From Burkholderia cepacia GG4 (GTDB lineage Bacteria > Pseudomonadota > Gammaproteobacteria > Burkholderiales > Burkholderiaceae): 64,000 bases of DNA. The position numbers and the translations under genes are program-made. The stretch lies in assembly GCF_000292915.1 (NCBI RefSeq), contig NC_018513.1:744001-808000 (forward strand), in the 5' to 3' direction. Positions within the stretch are counted from its first letter, which is position 1; each line of letters starts with the position of its first letter. This document shows, piece by piece, positions 56,365-64,000 of the stretch. The notes under the pieces were generated by a model that did not search any database, was not told the origin of the DNA, and was given only the letters and a program-made list of their open reading frames with translations.

Positions 56365-57132
56365 GTGTCCGAAATTCAAGTGGAACGCGCCGAAGGCGTG
56401 ATGACGATCACGATCGCGCGCCCGGCGAAGAAGAACGCGCTGACGGCGGCGATGTACCAGACGATGGCCGATGCGCTGGCCGACGCGCAGGAAGACAAGG
56501 CGATCCGCGTGATCGTGCTGCGCGGCAGCGACGGCAACTTCACCGCGGGGAACGATCTCGAGGATTTCCTGAAGGCGCCGCCGAAGGACGACACCGCTCC
56601 GGTATTCCAGTTCCTTGCGCGGATCAGCAGCGCGAGCAAGCCGATCGTGGCCGCGGTGCCGGGTCTGGCGATCGGCATCGGCGTGACGATGCTGCTGCAC
56701 TGCGATCTGGTCTACGCGGCCGACACCGCGACGTTCTCGCTGCCGTTCGCGCAGCTCGGGCTGTGTCCGGAAGCCGCGTCGAGCGTGCTGCTGCCGCGCC
56801 TGGCCGGCCATCAAGTCGCGGCCGAGAAGCTGCTGCTCGGCGAGGCGTTCGATGCGCTGGAAGCGCACCGGATCGGCATCGTCAACCGCGTGCTGCCGGC
56901 TGCCGAGCTCGACGCGTTCGTGGCGAAGCAGGCGGCGAAGCTCGCGGCACTGCCGGCGGCGTCGTTGCGCGTGACGAAGGCGCTGCTGAAGGATACGGGC
57001 GGCGTGGCGACGTCCGCGCGGATGGCCGAGGAGGCCGGCCATTTTGCCGCGATGCTGCGCGCGCCGGAAGCACGCGAGGCGATGACGGCGTTCTTCGAGA
57101 AGCGCAAGCCGGATTTCCGTCAGTTCGACTGA
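56365..57132 (+). CDS. Enoyl-CoA hydratase/isomerase (crotonase family)
   Basis: A 255-residue crotonase-family protein. Oxyanion-hole segments are GNFTAGNDLEDF and PGLAIGIGVTMLLHCDLVYA, and the active-site Glu region is LGLCPEAASSVLLP. The usual GGG of the second oxyanion loop is GIG here. A hydratase or isomerase role is likely, but the substrate is open. GTG 56365 follows AAAGGAG. It lies after a terminator in the beta-oxidation operon and is followed by a very large stem-loop. Confidence 0.88.
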   Translation: MSEIQVERAEGVMTITIARPAKKNALTAAMYQTMADALADAQEDKAIRVIVLRGSDGNFTAGNDLEDFLKAPPKDDTAPVFQFLARISSASKPIVAAVPGLAIGIGVTMLLHCDLVYAADTATFSLPFAQLGLCPEAASSVLLPRLAGHQVAAEKLLLGEAFDALEAHRIGIVNRVLPAAELDAFVAKQAAKLAALPAASLRVTKALLKDTGGVATSARMAEEAGHFAAMLRAPEAREAMTAFFEKRKPDFRQFD

Positions 57133-57137
57133 CACGG

Positions 57138-57196
57138 GGCGCAAGCGCTTCGCCGCGCCGGACGCCTTGACCGTCCGGCGCGGCAACGCTTGCGCC
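57138..57196. other. Large near-perfect stem-loop after the crotonase gene
   Basis: Outer arms GGCGCAAGCG (57138-57147) and CGCTTGCGCC (57187-57196), inner arms GCCGCGCCGGAC (57152-57163) and GTCCGGCGCGGC (57173-57184), with a small 4/2-base internal loop and a 9-base end loop. It starts five bases after the stop. There is no T run, so it may block exonucleases or act with Rho rather than alone. Confidence 0.7.
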
Positions 57197-57470
57197 TCGC
57201 GCGCCGCCCGCCGTGCGGCTTGCGTTCGGTCCTCGTTGCCGACGCATCAATCGGCGCGGCGGCTCGATCCTGAATCGCCATGCGCTCGCATGGCGTTCCG
57301 CGTCTGCCCTCCGCATCCGACGCCGTTCCGCCGCCGAGACTGCTGCGCAGTTCGCGCCGGCGTCCGTCATGTCGCGGTGCACCGCCGTCACGCTCCCCGC
57401 CCCGCTGTCGCCGTCCGCTATCCGCGGTGCTTGAGCGAAAGCCCAGCGCCGGTTTTGCCGCAGGGCATCG

Positions 57471-57565
57471 CCAGTGCCAGTGCCGGTGCCGGTGCCAGTG
57501 CCAGTGCCAGTGCCAGTGCCAGTGCCAGTGCCAGTGCCAGTGCCAGTGCCAGTGCCAGTGCCAGT
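57471..57565. repeat. Hexanucleotide array (CCAGTG)n, about 16 units
   Basis: Fifteen full 6-base units plus a partial one: CCAGTG throughout, except units 3 and 4, which are CCGGTG. A unit of six does not change reading frames; in one frame it reads Val-Pro repeats in phase with cyoA, with no ribosome site. It lies 180-270 bases upstream of cyoA. Copy number is expected to vary by slippage. Confidence 0.97.
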
Positions 57566-57743
57566 CTCCCGACCCGCCCCGCTCGGAGCGGTTCCGGCTC
57601 ACCTCGGCAAACCTTGTCCGCCGTCAAGTTGCACTGCGGCAATTTTCCGTACAGTTCGCGCACAGGTCGCCGCGGCCGGATGCGTCGCGCGATGGCGGCG
57701 TGCGGCCAGCGGTTCTTCTCAACGACAATCAGGCGAACGAACA

Positions 57744-58634
57744 ATGATCGGACGATTCACCGGCGGGGCGCGTGCGGCACCCGTCATCGGGCTGCTGGCT
57801 GGACTCGCCGGATGCAGCGACCTTCACGTGCTCGATCCGAAGGGCGCGGTGGGCGTCGCGGAAAAATCGCTGATTGCGACGGCGACGTGGACGATGCTGA
57901 TCGTCGTCATTCCGGTGATCCTGCTCACGCTGTGGTTCGCGTGGCGCTATCGCGCGTCGAACCGCAACGCCACCTACGCGCCGAACTGGTCGCACTCGAC
58001 CGCGATCGAGGTCGTGATCTGGACGGTGCCGACGCTGATCATCCTGTTCCTCGGCGTGCTCACTTGGCGGACGACGCACGAGCTCGACCCGTACAGACCG
58101 ATCGAATCGTCGGTCAAGCCGATCAATGTCGAGGTGGTCGCGCTCGACTGGAAGTGGCTGTTCATCTATCCGGAACTCGGCATCGCGTCGGTGAACCAGC
58201 TCGCGATTCCGGTCGGCACGCCGGTGAATTTCCACATCACGTCGGATTCGGTGATGAACTCGTTCTTCATCCCGCAGCTTGGCAGCCAGGTCTATGCGAT
58301 GGCCGGCATGCAGACACGCCTGCATCTGATCGCCGACGAGGCAGGTAACTACGCCGGCGTGTCCGCCAACTACAGCGGCCGTGGCTTCTCCGACATGAAG
58401 TTCCGCACGCTCGCCGAGCCGCGCGAGCAGTTCGACGCGTGGGTGCAGAAGGTGAAGGCGTCGTCCGACCGGCTCGACATGACCGCGTACGGCACGGTCG
58501 CGCAGCCGAGCGAGAAGGCGCCCGTGCACTATTTCTCGTCGGTCGATCCGAAGCTGTTCCACAACATCATCGCGAAATACAACAACGGCCACGTCCTCGA
58601 CCCGAAGGACGCCGCCTGCACGACGAAGGGGTAA
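57744..58634 (+). CDS. cyoA: Cytochrome bo3 ubiquinol oxidase subunit II (CyoA)
   Basis: A 296-residue lipoprotein subunit. A signal peptide ends in [10 protein letters not shown] (lipidated Cys at about 24), followed by two transmembrane helices (about 45-65 and 90-110) and a cupredoxin-like periplasmic domain. The copper-A ligand cysteines of cytochrome c oxidases are absent ([12 protein letters not shown] where CSEYC would stand), as expected for a quinol oxidase. ATG 57744 is preferred; the in-frame repeat upstream is not part of the protein. First gene of cyoABCD. Confidence 0.93.
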   Translation: MIGRFTGGARAAPVIGLLAGLAGCSDLHVLDPKGAVGVAEKSLIATATWTMLIVVIPVILLTLWFAWRYRASNRNATYAPNWSHSTAIEVVIWTVPTLIILFLGVLTWRTTHELDPYRPIESSVKPINVEVVALDWKWLFIYPELGIASVNQLAIPVGTPVNFHITSDSVMNSFFIPQLGSQVYAMAGMQTRLHLIADEAGNYAGVSANYSGRGFSDMKFRTLAEPREQFDAWVQKVKASSDRLDMTAYGTVAQPSEKAPVHYFSSVDPKLFHNIIAKYNNGHVLDPKDAACTTKG

Positions 58635-58637
58635 CGC

Positions 58638-60650
58638 ATGTTCGGCAAACTGACACTTTCGGCGATCCCGCTCGATCAGCCCATCATCATGGGGGCGAGC
58701 GCCTTCATGGGGCTCGTCGTGCTGGGCATCGTCGCCGCACTGACGGTCACCGGCCGGTGGAAATGGCTATGGAGCGAATGGCTGACGTCCGTCGATCACA
58801 AGAAGATCGGCGTGATGTACCTGATCGTCGCCGTGCTGATGCTGCTGCGCGGCTTCGCGGATGCGGTCATGATGCGCCTGCAGCTCGCGCTCGCGTACAA
58901 CGGCCCCGGCTATCTGCCGCCGCACCACTATGACCAGATCTTCACCGCGCACGGCGTGATCATGATCTTCTTCATGGCGATGGCGCTGCTGGTCGCGTTT
59001 TTCAACCTGATCGTGCCGCTGCAGATCGGCGCGCGCGACGTCGCGTTCCCGTTCCTGAACTCGCTCTCGTTCTGGATGACGGCGGTCGCCGCGATTCTGA
59101 TGAACATCTCGCTGGTGCTCGGCGAATTCGCGCAGGTGGGCTGGCTCGCGTATCCGCCGCTTTCCGAGCTGCAGTTCAGCCCGGGCGTGGGCGTCGACTA
59201 CTACCTGTGGGCGCTGCAGATCTCGGGCGTCGGTACGCTGATCACGTCGATCAACTTCTTCGTGACGATCATCAAGATGCGCGCGCCGGGCATGACGCTG
59301 ATGAAGATGCCGGTGTTCACATGGACCGCGTTGTGCTCGAACGTGCTGATCATGGCGACGTTCCCGATCCTGACGGTCGCGCTCGCGCTGCTCGGCCTCG
59401 ATCGCTACCTCGACATGCACTTCTTCACGAACGATGCCGGCGGCAACGCGATGCTGTACCTGAACCTGATCTGGGCATGGGGCCATCCGGAGGTGTACAT
59501 CCTCGTGCTGCCTGCGTTCGGCATCTATTCGGAAGTCATCTCGACGTTCGCGAAGAAGCCGCTGTTCGGCTACAAGACGATGGTGTACGCATCGTGCGCG
59601 ATCATGGTGCTGGCGTTCCTTGTGTGGCTGCATCACTTCTTCACGATGGGCTCGGGCGCCGACGTCAATGCGTTCTTCGGGATTATGACGATGGTCATCG
59701 CGATCCCGACCGGCGTGAAGATCTTCAACTGGCTGTTCACGATGTACCGCGGACGTGTCGAGTTCACGGTGCCGGTACTGTGGACGATCGGCTTCATGGT
59801 GACGTTCACGCTCGGCGGCATGACGGGCGTGATGCTGGCGATTCCCGGCGCGGACTTCGTGCTGCACAACAGCCTGTTCCTGATCGCGCACTTCCATAAC
59901 ACGATCATCGGTGGCGTCGTGTTCGGCTATTTCGCGGGCGTCCATTTCTGGTTCCCGAAGGTGTTCGGCTTCAAGCTCGACGAGCAGCAAGGCAAGCGCG
60001 CGTTCTGGTGCTGGCTCACCGGCTTCTACGTCGCGTTCGTGCCGCTCTATGTGCTCGGCTTCATGGGCATGACGCGCCGCCTGAACCACTATGACAACCC
60101 GGCATGGCATCCGTGGCTGGTCGTCGCCGCATGCGGTGTGGTGCTGATCGCGCTCGGCGTGGTGTTTCAGGTCGCGTCGGTGTGGGTCGGCTGGCGCAAT
60201 CGTAACCAGCCGCAGTATCGCGACGCGACGGGCGACCCGTGGAACGGCCGCACGCTCGAATGGGCGACGTCGTCGCCGCCCGCGGTCTACAACTTCGCGG
60301 TCCTCCCGAACGTGCACGAACTCGACGAGCTTGCGTACCGCAAGGCGAAGGGCCTCGGGCTCGGCCTCGGCAAGAATGTCAGGTACGAGGACATTCACAT
60401 GCCGTCGAACACGAGCGCGGGCTTCTTCGTCGGCATCTTCAGCCTGCTGCTCGGCTTCGCGCTCGTCTGGCACATCTGGTGGCTCGCGATCGCCGCGCTC
60501 GTCGGCATCGTCGCAACGGTGGTGCTGTACAGCGCACAGGACAACGACGGCTATTACATTCCGGCGGATACCGTCCGCAAGATCGAGGAACAACGCGCAG
60601 GCGTGCGGATCGGCACACCGGCGCCGGAAGTCGAACTGGAGGCGAACTGA
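58638..60650 (+). CDS. cyoB: Cytochrome bo3 ubiquinol oxidase subunit I (CyoB)
   Basis: A 670-residue heme-copper oxidase subunit with about 15 transmembrane helices. Heme and copper ligands are visible: HGVIMIF (low-spin heme), [17 protein letters not shown] (copper-B His and cross-linked Tyr), WLHHFFTMG (copper-B His pair), and [17 protein letters not shown] (heme ligands). Quinol-site residues Arg and Asp in [12 protein letters not shown] agree with bo3. It reduces O2 to water and pumps protons. It starts three bases after cyoA, and its stop overlaps the cyoC start. Confidence 0.97.
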   Translation: MFGKLTLSAIPLDQPIIMGASAFMGLVVLGIVAALTVTGRWKWLWSEWLTSVDHKKIGVMYLIVAVLMLLRGFADAVMMRLQLALAYNGPGYLPPHHYDQIFTAHGVIMIFFMAMALLVAFFNLIVPLQIGARDVAFPFLNSLSFWMTAVAAILMNISLVLGEFAQVGWLAYPPLSELQFSPGVGVDYYLWALQISGVGTLITSINFFVTIIKMRAPGMTLMKMPVFTWTALCSNVLIMATFPILTVALALLGLDRYLDMHFFTNDAGGNAMLYLNLIWAWGHPEVYILVLPAFGIYSEVISTFAKKPLFGYKTMVYASCAIMVLAFLVWLHHFFTMGSGADVNAFFGIMTMVIAIPTGVKIFNWLFTMYRGRVEFTVPVLWTIGFMVTFTLGGMTGVMLAIPGADFVLHNSLFLIAHFHNTIIGGVVFGYFAGVHFWFPKVFGFKLDEQQGKRAFWCWLTGFYVAFVPLYVLGFMGMTRRLNHYDNPAWHPWLVVAACGVVLIALGVVFQVASVWVGWRNRNQPQYRDATGDPWNGRTLEWATSSPPAVYNFAVLPNVHELDELAYRKAKGLGLGLGKNVRYEDIHMPSNTSAGFFVGIFSLLLGFALVWHIWWLAIAALVGIVATVVLYSAQDNDGYYIPADTVRKIEEQRAGVRIGTPAPEVELEAN

Positions 60651-61261
60651 TGTCGTATCAATCTCTCGCGGGCGCGGCCCGTCATCCGGCCGCGCACCAC
60701 CATCCGCCGTCGCATTCGGTGTTCGGCTTCTGGCTGTACCTGATGACCGACTGCGTGATCTTCGCGTCGCTGTTCGCGACGTTCGCGGTGCTCGGCCACC
60801 AGTTCGCGGGCGGGCCGAGCGCGAAGGACCTGTTCGACATTCCGGGCGTCGCGCTCGAGACGGCGGCGCTGCTGCTGTCGAGCATCACGTACGGCTTCGC
60901 GATGCTCGGCGCACAGCGCCGCCGGCGCGGCACGGTGTTCGTGTGGCTCGCAGTGACGTTCGTGCTGGGCGCCGCGTTTCTCGCGATGGAGCTGCGCGAG
61001 TTCTCGCACCTGATCGCGCAGGGCGCGGGCCCGCAGCGCAGCGCATTCCTGTCGGCGTTCTTCGCGCTCGTCGGCACGCACGGGCTGCACGTGGCGGTCG
61101 GCCTCTTGTGGATGGTCGTGCTCGTCGTGCAGATCGCTCGCGGCCCCGGCATGACGGAGCGCGACTTCCGGCGCCTTACCTGCCTGAGCCTCTTCTGGCA
61201 CTTCCTCGACATCGTCTGGATCTGCGTGTTCTCCTTCGTTTATCTCGCGAGCGTGATCTAA
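60650..61261 (+). CDS. cyoC: Cytochrome bo3 ubiquinol oxidase subunit III (CyoC)
   Basis: A 203-residue membrane subunit with five transmembrane helices (about 24-45, 63-82, 95-115, 135-155, 180-200), a His-rich N terminus (HPAAHHHPPSH), and the conserved HGLHVAVGLLWM. ATG 60650 overlaps the TGA of cyoB. Part of the oxidase complex. Confidence 0.94.
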   Translation: MSYQSLAGAARHPAAHHHPPSHSVFGFWLYLMTDCVIFASLFATFAVLGHQFAGGPSAKDLFDIPGVALETAALLLSSITYGFAMLGAQRRRRGTVFVWLAVTFVLGAAFLAMELREFSHLIAQGAGPQRSAFLSAFFALVGTHGLHVAVGLLWMVVLVVQIARGPGMTERDFRRLTCLSLFWHFLDIVWICVFSFVYLASVI

Positions 61262-61594
61262 ATGGCCCATTCGCAACTCATCCACCACGATGAAGCGCAC
61301 GGTACGACCGGCGGCTACCTCGTCGGTTTCATGCTGTCGGTGCTGCTGACGGCCGCGTCGTTCGGCCTCGTGATGGGCGGCGTGCTGGCGCCGAAGGCGG
61401 CGATCATCGCGCTCGCGGGGCTCGCATTCGTGCAGATCGTCGTGCATCTCGTCTGCTTCCTGCACATGAACACGTCGTCCAGCCAGCGCTGGAACGTGAT
61501 GGCGTTCAGCTATACGGTGCTGACCGCGTTGATCCTGATCGTCGGGACGCTGTGGGTGATGCACAACGTCAGCATGAACATGATGTCGCGATAA
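61262..61594 (+). CDS. cyoD: Cytochrome bo3 ubiquinol oxidase subunit IV (CyoD)
   Basis: A 110-residue subunit with three transmembrane helices (about 17-36, 44-63, 76-98) and the family segment QIVVHLVCFLHMN. It begins the base after the cyoC stop. No cyoE (heme O synthase) follows, in contrast to E. coli; a terminator ends the operon. Confidence 0.94.
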   Translation: MAHSQLIHHDEAHGTTGGYLVGFMLSVLLTAASFGLVMGGVLAPKAAIIALAGLAFVQIVVHLVCFLHMNTSSSQRWNVMAFSYTVLTALILIVGTLWVMHNVSMNMMSR

Positions 61595-61660
61595 CCGGCC
61601 CGGGTCGCAGTTCGGCCCGGCCCGCTGTACCGTGCGTGCCGCACGGCTCCTTCTCTTTCG

Positions 61661-61684
61661 GGCGTGCGAATCGCACGCCTTTCT
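61661..61684 (+). terminator. Intrinsic terminator after cyoD
   Basis: GGCGTGCG (61661-61668), loop AAT, CGCACGCC (61672-61679), then TTTCT. It ends only six bases before the desaturase ATG. Confidence 0.8.
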
Positions 61685-61689
61685 GCATC

Positions 61690-62865
61690 ATGGTCAACAA
61701 CGATTCCCAGACACCGGTTCGCGCCGACGAGCCGTTCCCGCATCGCAAGGTGATCCGCGCATGGCTCGTGCCGTTCGCCACGCGCGAGATCGTGCGCCCG
61801 ATCCTGCTGCTCGTGCTCGACTACCTGTTGCTGTTCGCGGCGTTCGCCGGCGCGCTGCTGATTCCGTCGACGGTCGGCAAGATCGTCTGCGGGATGGCCG
61901 CCGGGTTCATCACCGGGCGACTGTTCATCATCGGGCACGATGCATGCCATCAGAGCCTGACGCCCGACCGCCGGCTGAACCGCTGGCTCGGCCGCATCGT
62001 CTTCCTGCCGTCGCTGACGCCTTACAGCCTGTGGGAAGTCGGGCACAACGTCGTGCATCACGGCTATACGAACCTGAAGGGCTTCGATTTCGTGTGGGCG
62101 CCGCATACGCCGGCGGAATTCGCCGCGCTGTCGCCGGCGCGGCGGTGGCTGGATCGCGTCTACCGGAGCGGATGGGCGCCGGGCCTCTACTATCTCGTCG
62201 AGATCTGGTGGCTTCGGATGTATTTCCCGACCCGGGGCTATATCGGTGCGTCGCGGCCGGTGTTCCGGCGCGACTGCCTGCTGGTGACGGGCTTCGCGGC
62301 CGTATGGATCGCCGCCGTCGTCGGGGTGGCGATCGAGACGCAACAACCCGTCGCGCTGCTGCTCGCGACCGGTGTGTTCGTGCCGTTCTTGTTCTGGTGC
62401 TCGATGATCGGCTTCGTCGTGTATGTCCACCATACCGACCCGCGCATCGCATGGCACGCGAACCGCGCCGAATGGTCGAATGCTGCGCCGTTCGTGTCGA
62501 CCACGCTGCACCTGACGTTCCCGCTCGGTATCGGTGGCCTGCTGCACCACATCATGGAGCACACGGCGCATCACGTCGACATGAGCGTGCCGCTGTACCG
62601 GCTCAAGCCGGCGCAGGCAAAGCTGGAGGACATGTTGCCCGGGCGGATCGTCGTGCAGCGTTTCAGCTGGCGCTGGTACTTCGACACGGCCCGCCGCTGC
62701 AAGCTCTATGACACTGACCGCAAGCTCTGGACGGACTACCTCGGAAACCGGACGAGCGAGGCGGCATCCGAGGTGCCTCCGCCGGCCCTCGCGGGCGAGC
62801 GGCCGGCTGCGGATTCCGGACCCGCAGGCAAGGCGCCCGCCGCGACCGCTCAAGCGGTGCCGTAA
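61690..62865 (+). CDS. Membrane fatty-acid desaturase
   Basis: A 391-residue membrane desaturase with the three His boxes of the family: HDACH (about 79-83), HNVVHH (about 119-124) and HHIMEHTAHH (about 289-298), and hydrophobic segments near 37-75 and 195-255. These enzymes use a di-iron centre and O2 to make a double bond in membrane lipids. ATG 61690 lacks a clear ribosome site, because a terminator ends six bases before; GTG 61750 is an alternative start. A Pro/Ala-rich tail closes the protein. The 3' end overlaps fdhD by 16 bases. Confidence 0.85.
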   Translation: MVNNDSQTPVRADEPFPHRKVIRAWLVPFATREIVRPILLLVLDYLLLFAAFAGALLIPSTVGKIVCGMAAGFITGRLFIIGHDACHQSLTPDRRLNRWLGRIVFLPSLTPYSLWEVGHNVVHHGYTNLKGFDFVWAPHTPAEFAALSPARRWLDRVYRSGWAPGLYYLVEIWWLRMYFPTRGYIGASRPVFRRDCLLVTGFAAVWIAAVVGVAIETQQPVALLLATGVFVPFLFWCSMIGFVVYVHHTDPRIAWHANRAEWSNAAPFVSTTLHLTFPLGIGGLLHHIMEHTAHHVDMSVPLYRLKPAQAKLEDMLPGRIVVQRFSWRWYFDTARRCKLYDTDRKLWTDYLGNRTSEAASEVPPPALAGERPAADSGPAGKAPAATAQAVP

Positions 62866-63698
62866 TCGACGTGGCCGGTTTCGCGGCAGAAGCTGACCAG
62901 CCGCAACCCGGCCGTCTTCGCGATCTCGATCGCGAGTGACGACGGCGCGGAGATCGTCGCGACCATCGGGATGCCGACCCGCGCCGACTTGCGCACGAGC
63001 TCGTAGCTCGCGCGGCTCGACAGGAACACGAAGCCGTCGGTCGCGTCGGCGCGCGACAGCACGAGCGCGCCGATCAGCTTGTCGAGCGCGTTGTGGCGGC
63101 CGACATCCTCGAACGCGATCCGGATCGCGCCTGTTGCGTCGCACCACGCGGCCGCATGCAGGCCGCCGGTGAGTTGCGTGAGCGCCTGGTGGGCCGGCAG
63201 CGCATGCGCGGCGCGCGCGAGCGCGTCGGGCGCAAGGCGCGCGAGAAAGCCGGTGTCAGGCACCCGTTCGGGCGCGAGGTCGAGCAGGTCGATGCTTTCG
63301 ATCCCGCACACGCCGCAGCCGGTGCGCCCCGCGAGCGCGCGGCGCCGGTCCTTCAGCGCGGCGAACGCCTGCTGGACCACCTCCAGATGCACTTCCGCGT
63401 GCGGCAGCGGCGCGTCGACGTGCAGGATCACCTCGATGTCCTTGATGTCGCTGCCGCGCGCGACGATGCCTTCCGAGATCGCGAAGCCGACCGCGAACGC
63501 CTCGAGGTCGCGCGGCGTGCACATCATCACCGCGTGCGAGATACCGTTGAAGACCAGCGCGACCGGCCATTCCTGGCCGACGTAGTCGTGCGCAGTCTCG
63601 ACGACGCCGCCGCGCGTGCGGCGCACGGTCAGCTCGATTGCGCCGCGCGGTTCGGCGCGCAGGTCGTCGCGCAGTTCGTCGGATTGGGTCGGATTCAC
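62850..63698 (-). CDS. fdhD: Formate dehydrogenase accessory sulfurtransferase FdhD
   Basis: A 282-residue FdhD. The sulfur-carrying cysteines are in RTGCGVCGIES (CxxC), with VGRHNALDKLIG and SSRASYELVRKSARVGIPM as conserved blocks. FdhD passes sulfur from IscS to the molybdenum cofactor of formate dehydrogenase. GTG 63698 is preferred, with GGGAG five bases upstream; GTG 63704 overlaps that site. Divergent from the nitrate-reductase-associated gene; converges with the desaturase gene. Confidence 0.92.
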   Translation of the reverse strand: MNPTQSDELRDDLRAEPRGAIELTVRRTRGGVVETAHDYVGQEWPVALVFNGISHAVMMCTPRDLEAFAVGFAISEGIVARGSDIKDIEVILHVDAPLPHAEVHLEVVQQAFAALKDRRRALAGRTGCGVCGIESIDLLDLAPERVPDTGFLARLAPDALARAAHALPAHQALTQLTGGLHAAAWCDATGAIRIAFEDVGRHNALDKLIGALVLSRADATDGFVFLSSRASYELVRKSARVGIPMVATISAPSSLAIEIAKTAGLRLVSFCRETGHVDYGTA

Positions 63699-63818
63699 GA
63701 GCACTCCCGTTGATTCGAGGCAGGTGCGGCGACGATCGTGTGCGCCGCTCGCGCGCAGAGGTTCTAAAATACCTCAGGCAGGCCGGCCGCGCCGGCATCC
63801 GCCACTCAGGTAACGACC

Positions 63819-64000
63819 ATGGGACTCAGCGACGCTCCGCTGCTATTCAATTTCGAACACGATTCGTCGGAAAACCTGACGTACATCCCGATGATCGTGC
63901 GTTTCAATCTCGACCGGTTTGGTCTGCGGATTTCACTGGAGCAGTGGCAACTGCTGCCGATCGAGGACCGCAAGCTGCTCGCGCGCTTTCCGGCCGACGA
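63819..64000 (+). CDS. Nitrate-reductase-associated protein (3' end outside window)
   Basis: The first 60 codons, MGLSDAPLLFNFEHDSSENL then TYIPMIVRFNLDRFGLRISL and EQWQLLPIEDRKLLARFPAD, match the conserved start of the small nitrate-reductase-associated protein family, of unknown function. A -10-like TAAAAT lies at 63765-63770. Divergent from fdhD, which fits a molybdoenzyme context. Confidence 0.75.
   Translation, partial: MGLSDAPLLFNFEHDSSENLTYIPMIVRFNLDRFGLRISLEQWQLLPIEDRKLLARFPAD

Larger units (their letters stand above)
57133..57743. other. 611-base gene-free stretch between crotonase gene and cyoA
   Basis: It begins with the large stem-loop 57138-57196, continues with GC-rich sequence in which I see no gene, then has the hexanucleotide array 57471-57565. 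A weak promoter-like pair, TTGCAC (57629-57634) and TACAGT (57650-57655) with a 15-base spacer, lies 88 bases before cyoA. Open frames here are repeat or shadow frames. Confidence 0.5.

Noticed and set aside
57471..57565. CRISPR-like array
   Set aside because: The units are uninterrupted hexamers without spacers and no cas genes are near; this is a microsatellite.
57474..58634. CyoA with an N-terminal Val-Pro repeat extension
   Set aside because: The extension has no ribosome site, and CyoA needs its lipoprotein signal peptide at the N terminus, which begins at ATG 57744.

Overview
The window is high-GC DNA (roughly two thirds G+C by eye) with dense operons, many ATGA stop/start overlaps and GTG starts. 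Gene content points to the main chromosome of a betaproteobacterium, most likely Burkholderia (probably the B. cepacia complex). Indicators are a xanthomonadin/aryl-polyene cluster with a chorismatase, a DUF3683 FAD/Fe-S fusion of 1338 residues, ubiE-Tim44-ubiJ-ubiB, and a bo3 quinol oxidase operon. I see no insertion sequence, phage, CRISPR array, tRNA or rRNA; this is core chromosome.

Left end (1-12528): a divergent aryl-polyene (xanthomonadin-like) pigment cluster. A leftward, translationally coupled operon carries a membrane protein, an AMP ligase fused to a hotdog dehydratase, an acyltransferase, a LolA-like carrier, an MMPL exporter, a NodB-type deacetylase and a ketosynthase cut by the window edge. 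The rightward arm carries an acyl carrier protein, a FabG-type reductase, a XanB2-like chorismatase (source of the aromatic head group) and a glycosyltransferase. Then follow an M48 lipoprotein protease, the L-lactate system (lldP, lutB, lutC, lutA, read leftward from a divergent GntR regulator), a ClsC-like lipoprotein, a class II aldolase-fold protein, a CHRD protein, an alpha/beta hydrolase, an EcsC protein, a DHA2 efflux pump with its MarR regulator, and a PfpI protein.

Middle (27700-49860): a D-amino-acid module (D-serine dehydratase-like enzyme, RpiR regulator, N-acyl-D-amino-acid deacylase, RidA), queF-ilvA, the DUF3683 oxidoreductase, HIT and DUF971 proteins, the ubiquinone genes ubiE, ubiJ and ubiB with a Tim44-like gene, a TPMT-family methyltransferase, an FmdB zinc ribbon, a DUF502 protein, aspS, nudB and clsB.

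Right end (50050-64000): a TetR regulator heads a fatty-acid beta-oxidation operon (acyl-CoA dehydrogenase, hydroxyacyl-CoA dehydrogenase/enoyl-CoA hydratase fusion, thiolase, crotonase). A 611-base gene-free stretch follows, with a large stem-loop and about 16 copies of a hexanucleotide, then cyoABCD, a membrane fatty-acid desaturase, fdhD and the start of a nitrate-reductase-associated protein.

The least explained signals lie between genes: a probable small RNA on the minus strand near 22079-22149, a 24-base palindrome at 20999-21022, promoter/operator pairs in front of several regulators, and the hexanucleotide array upstream of cyoA. All functions are read from sequence motifs and neighbourhood; no database search was run.
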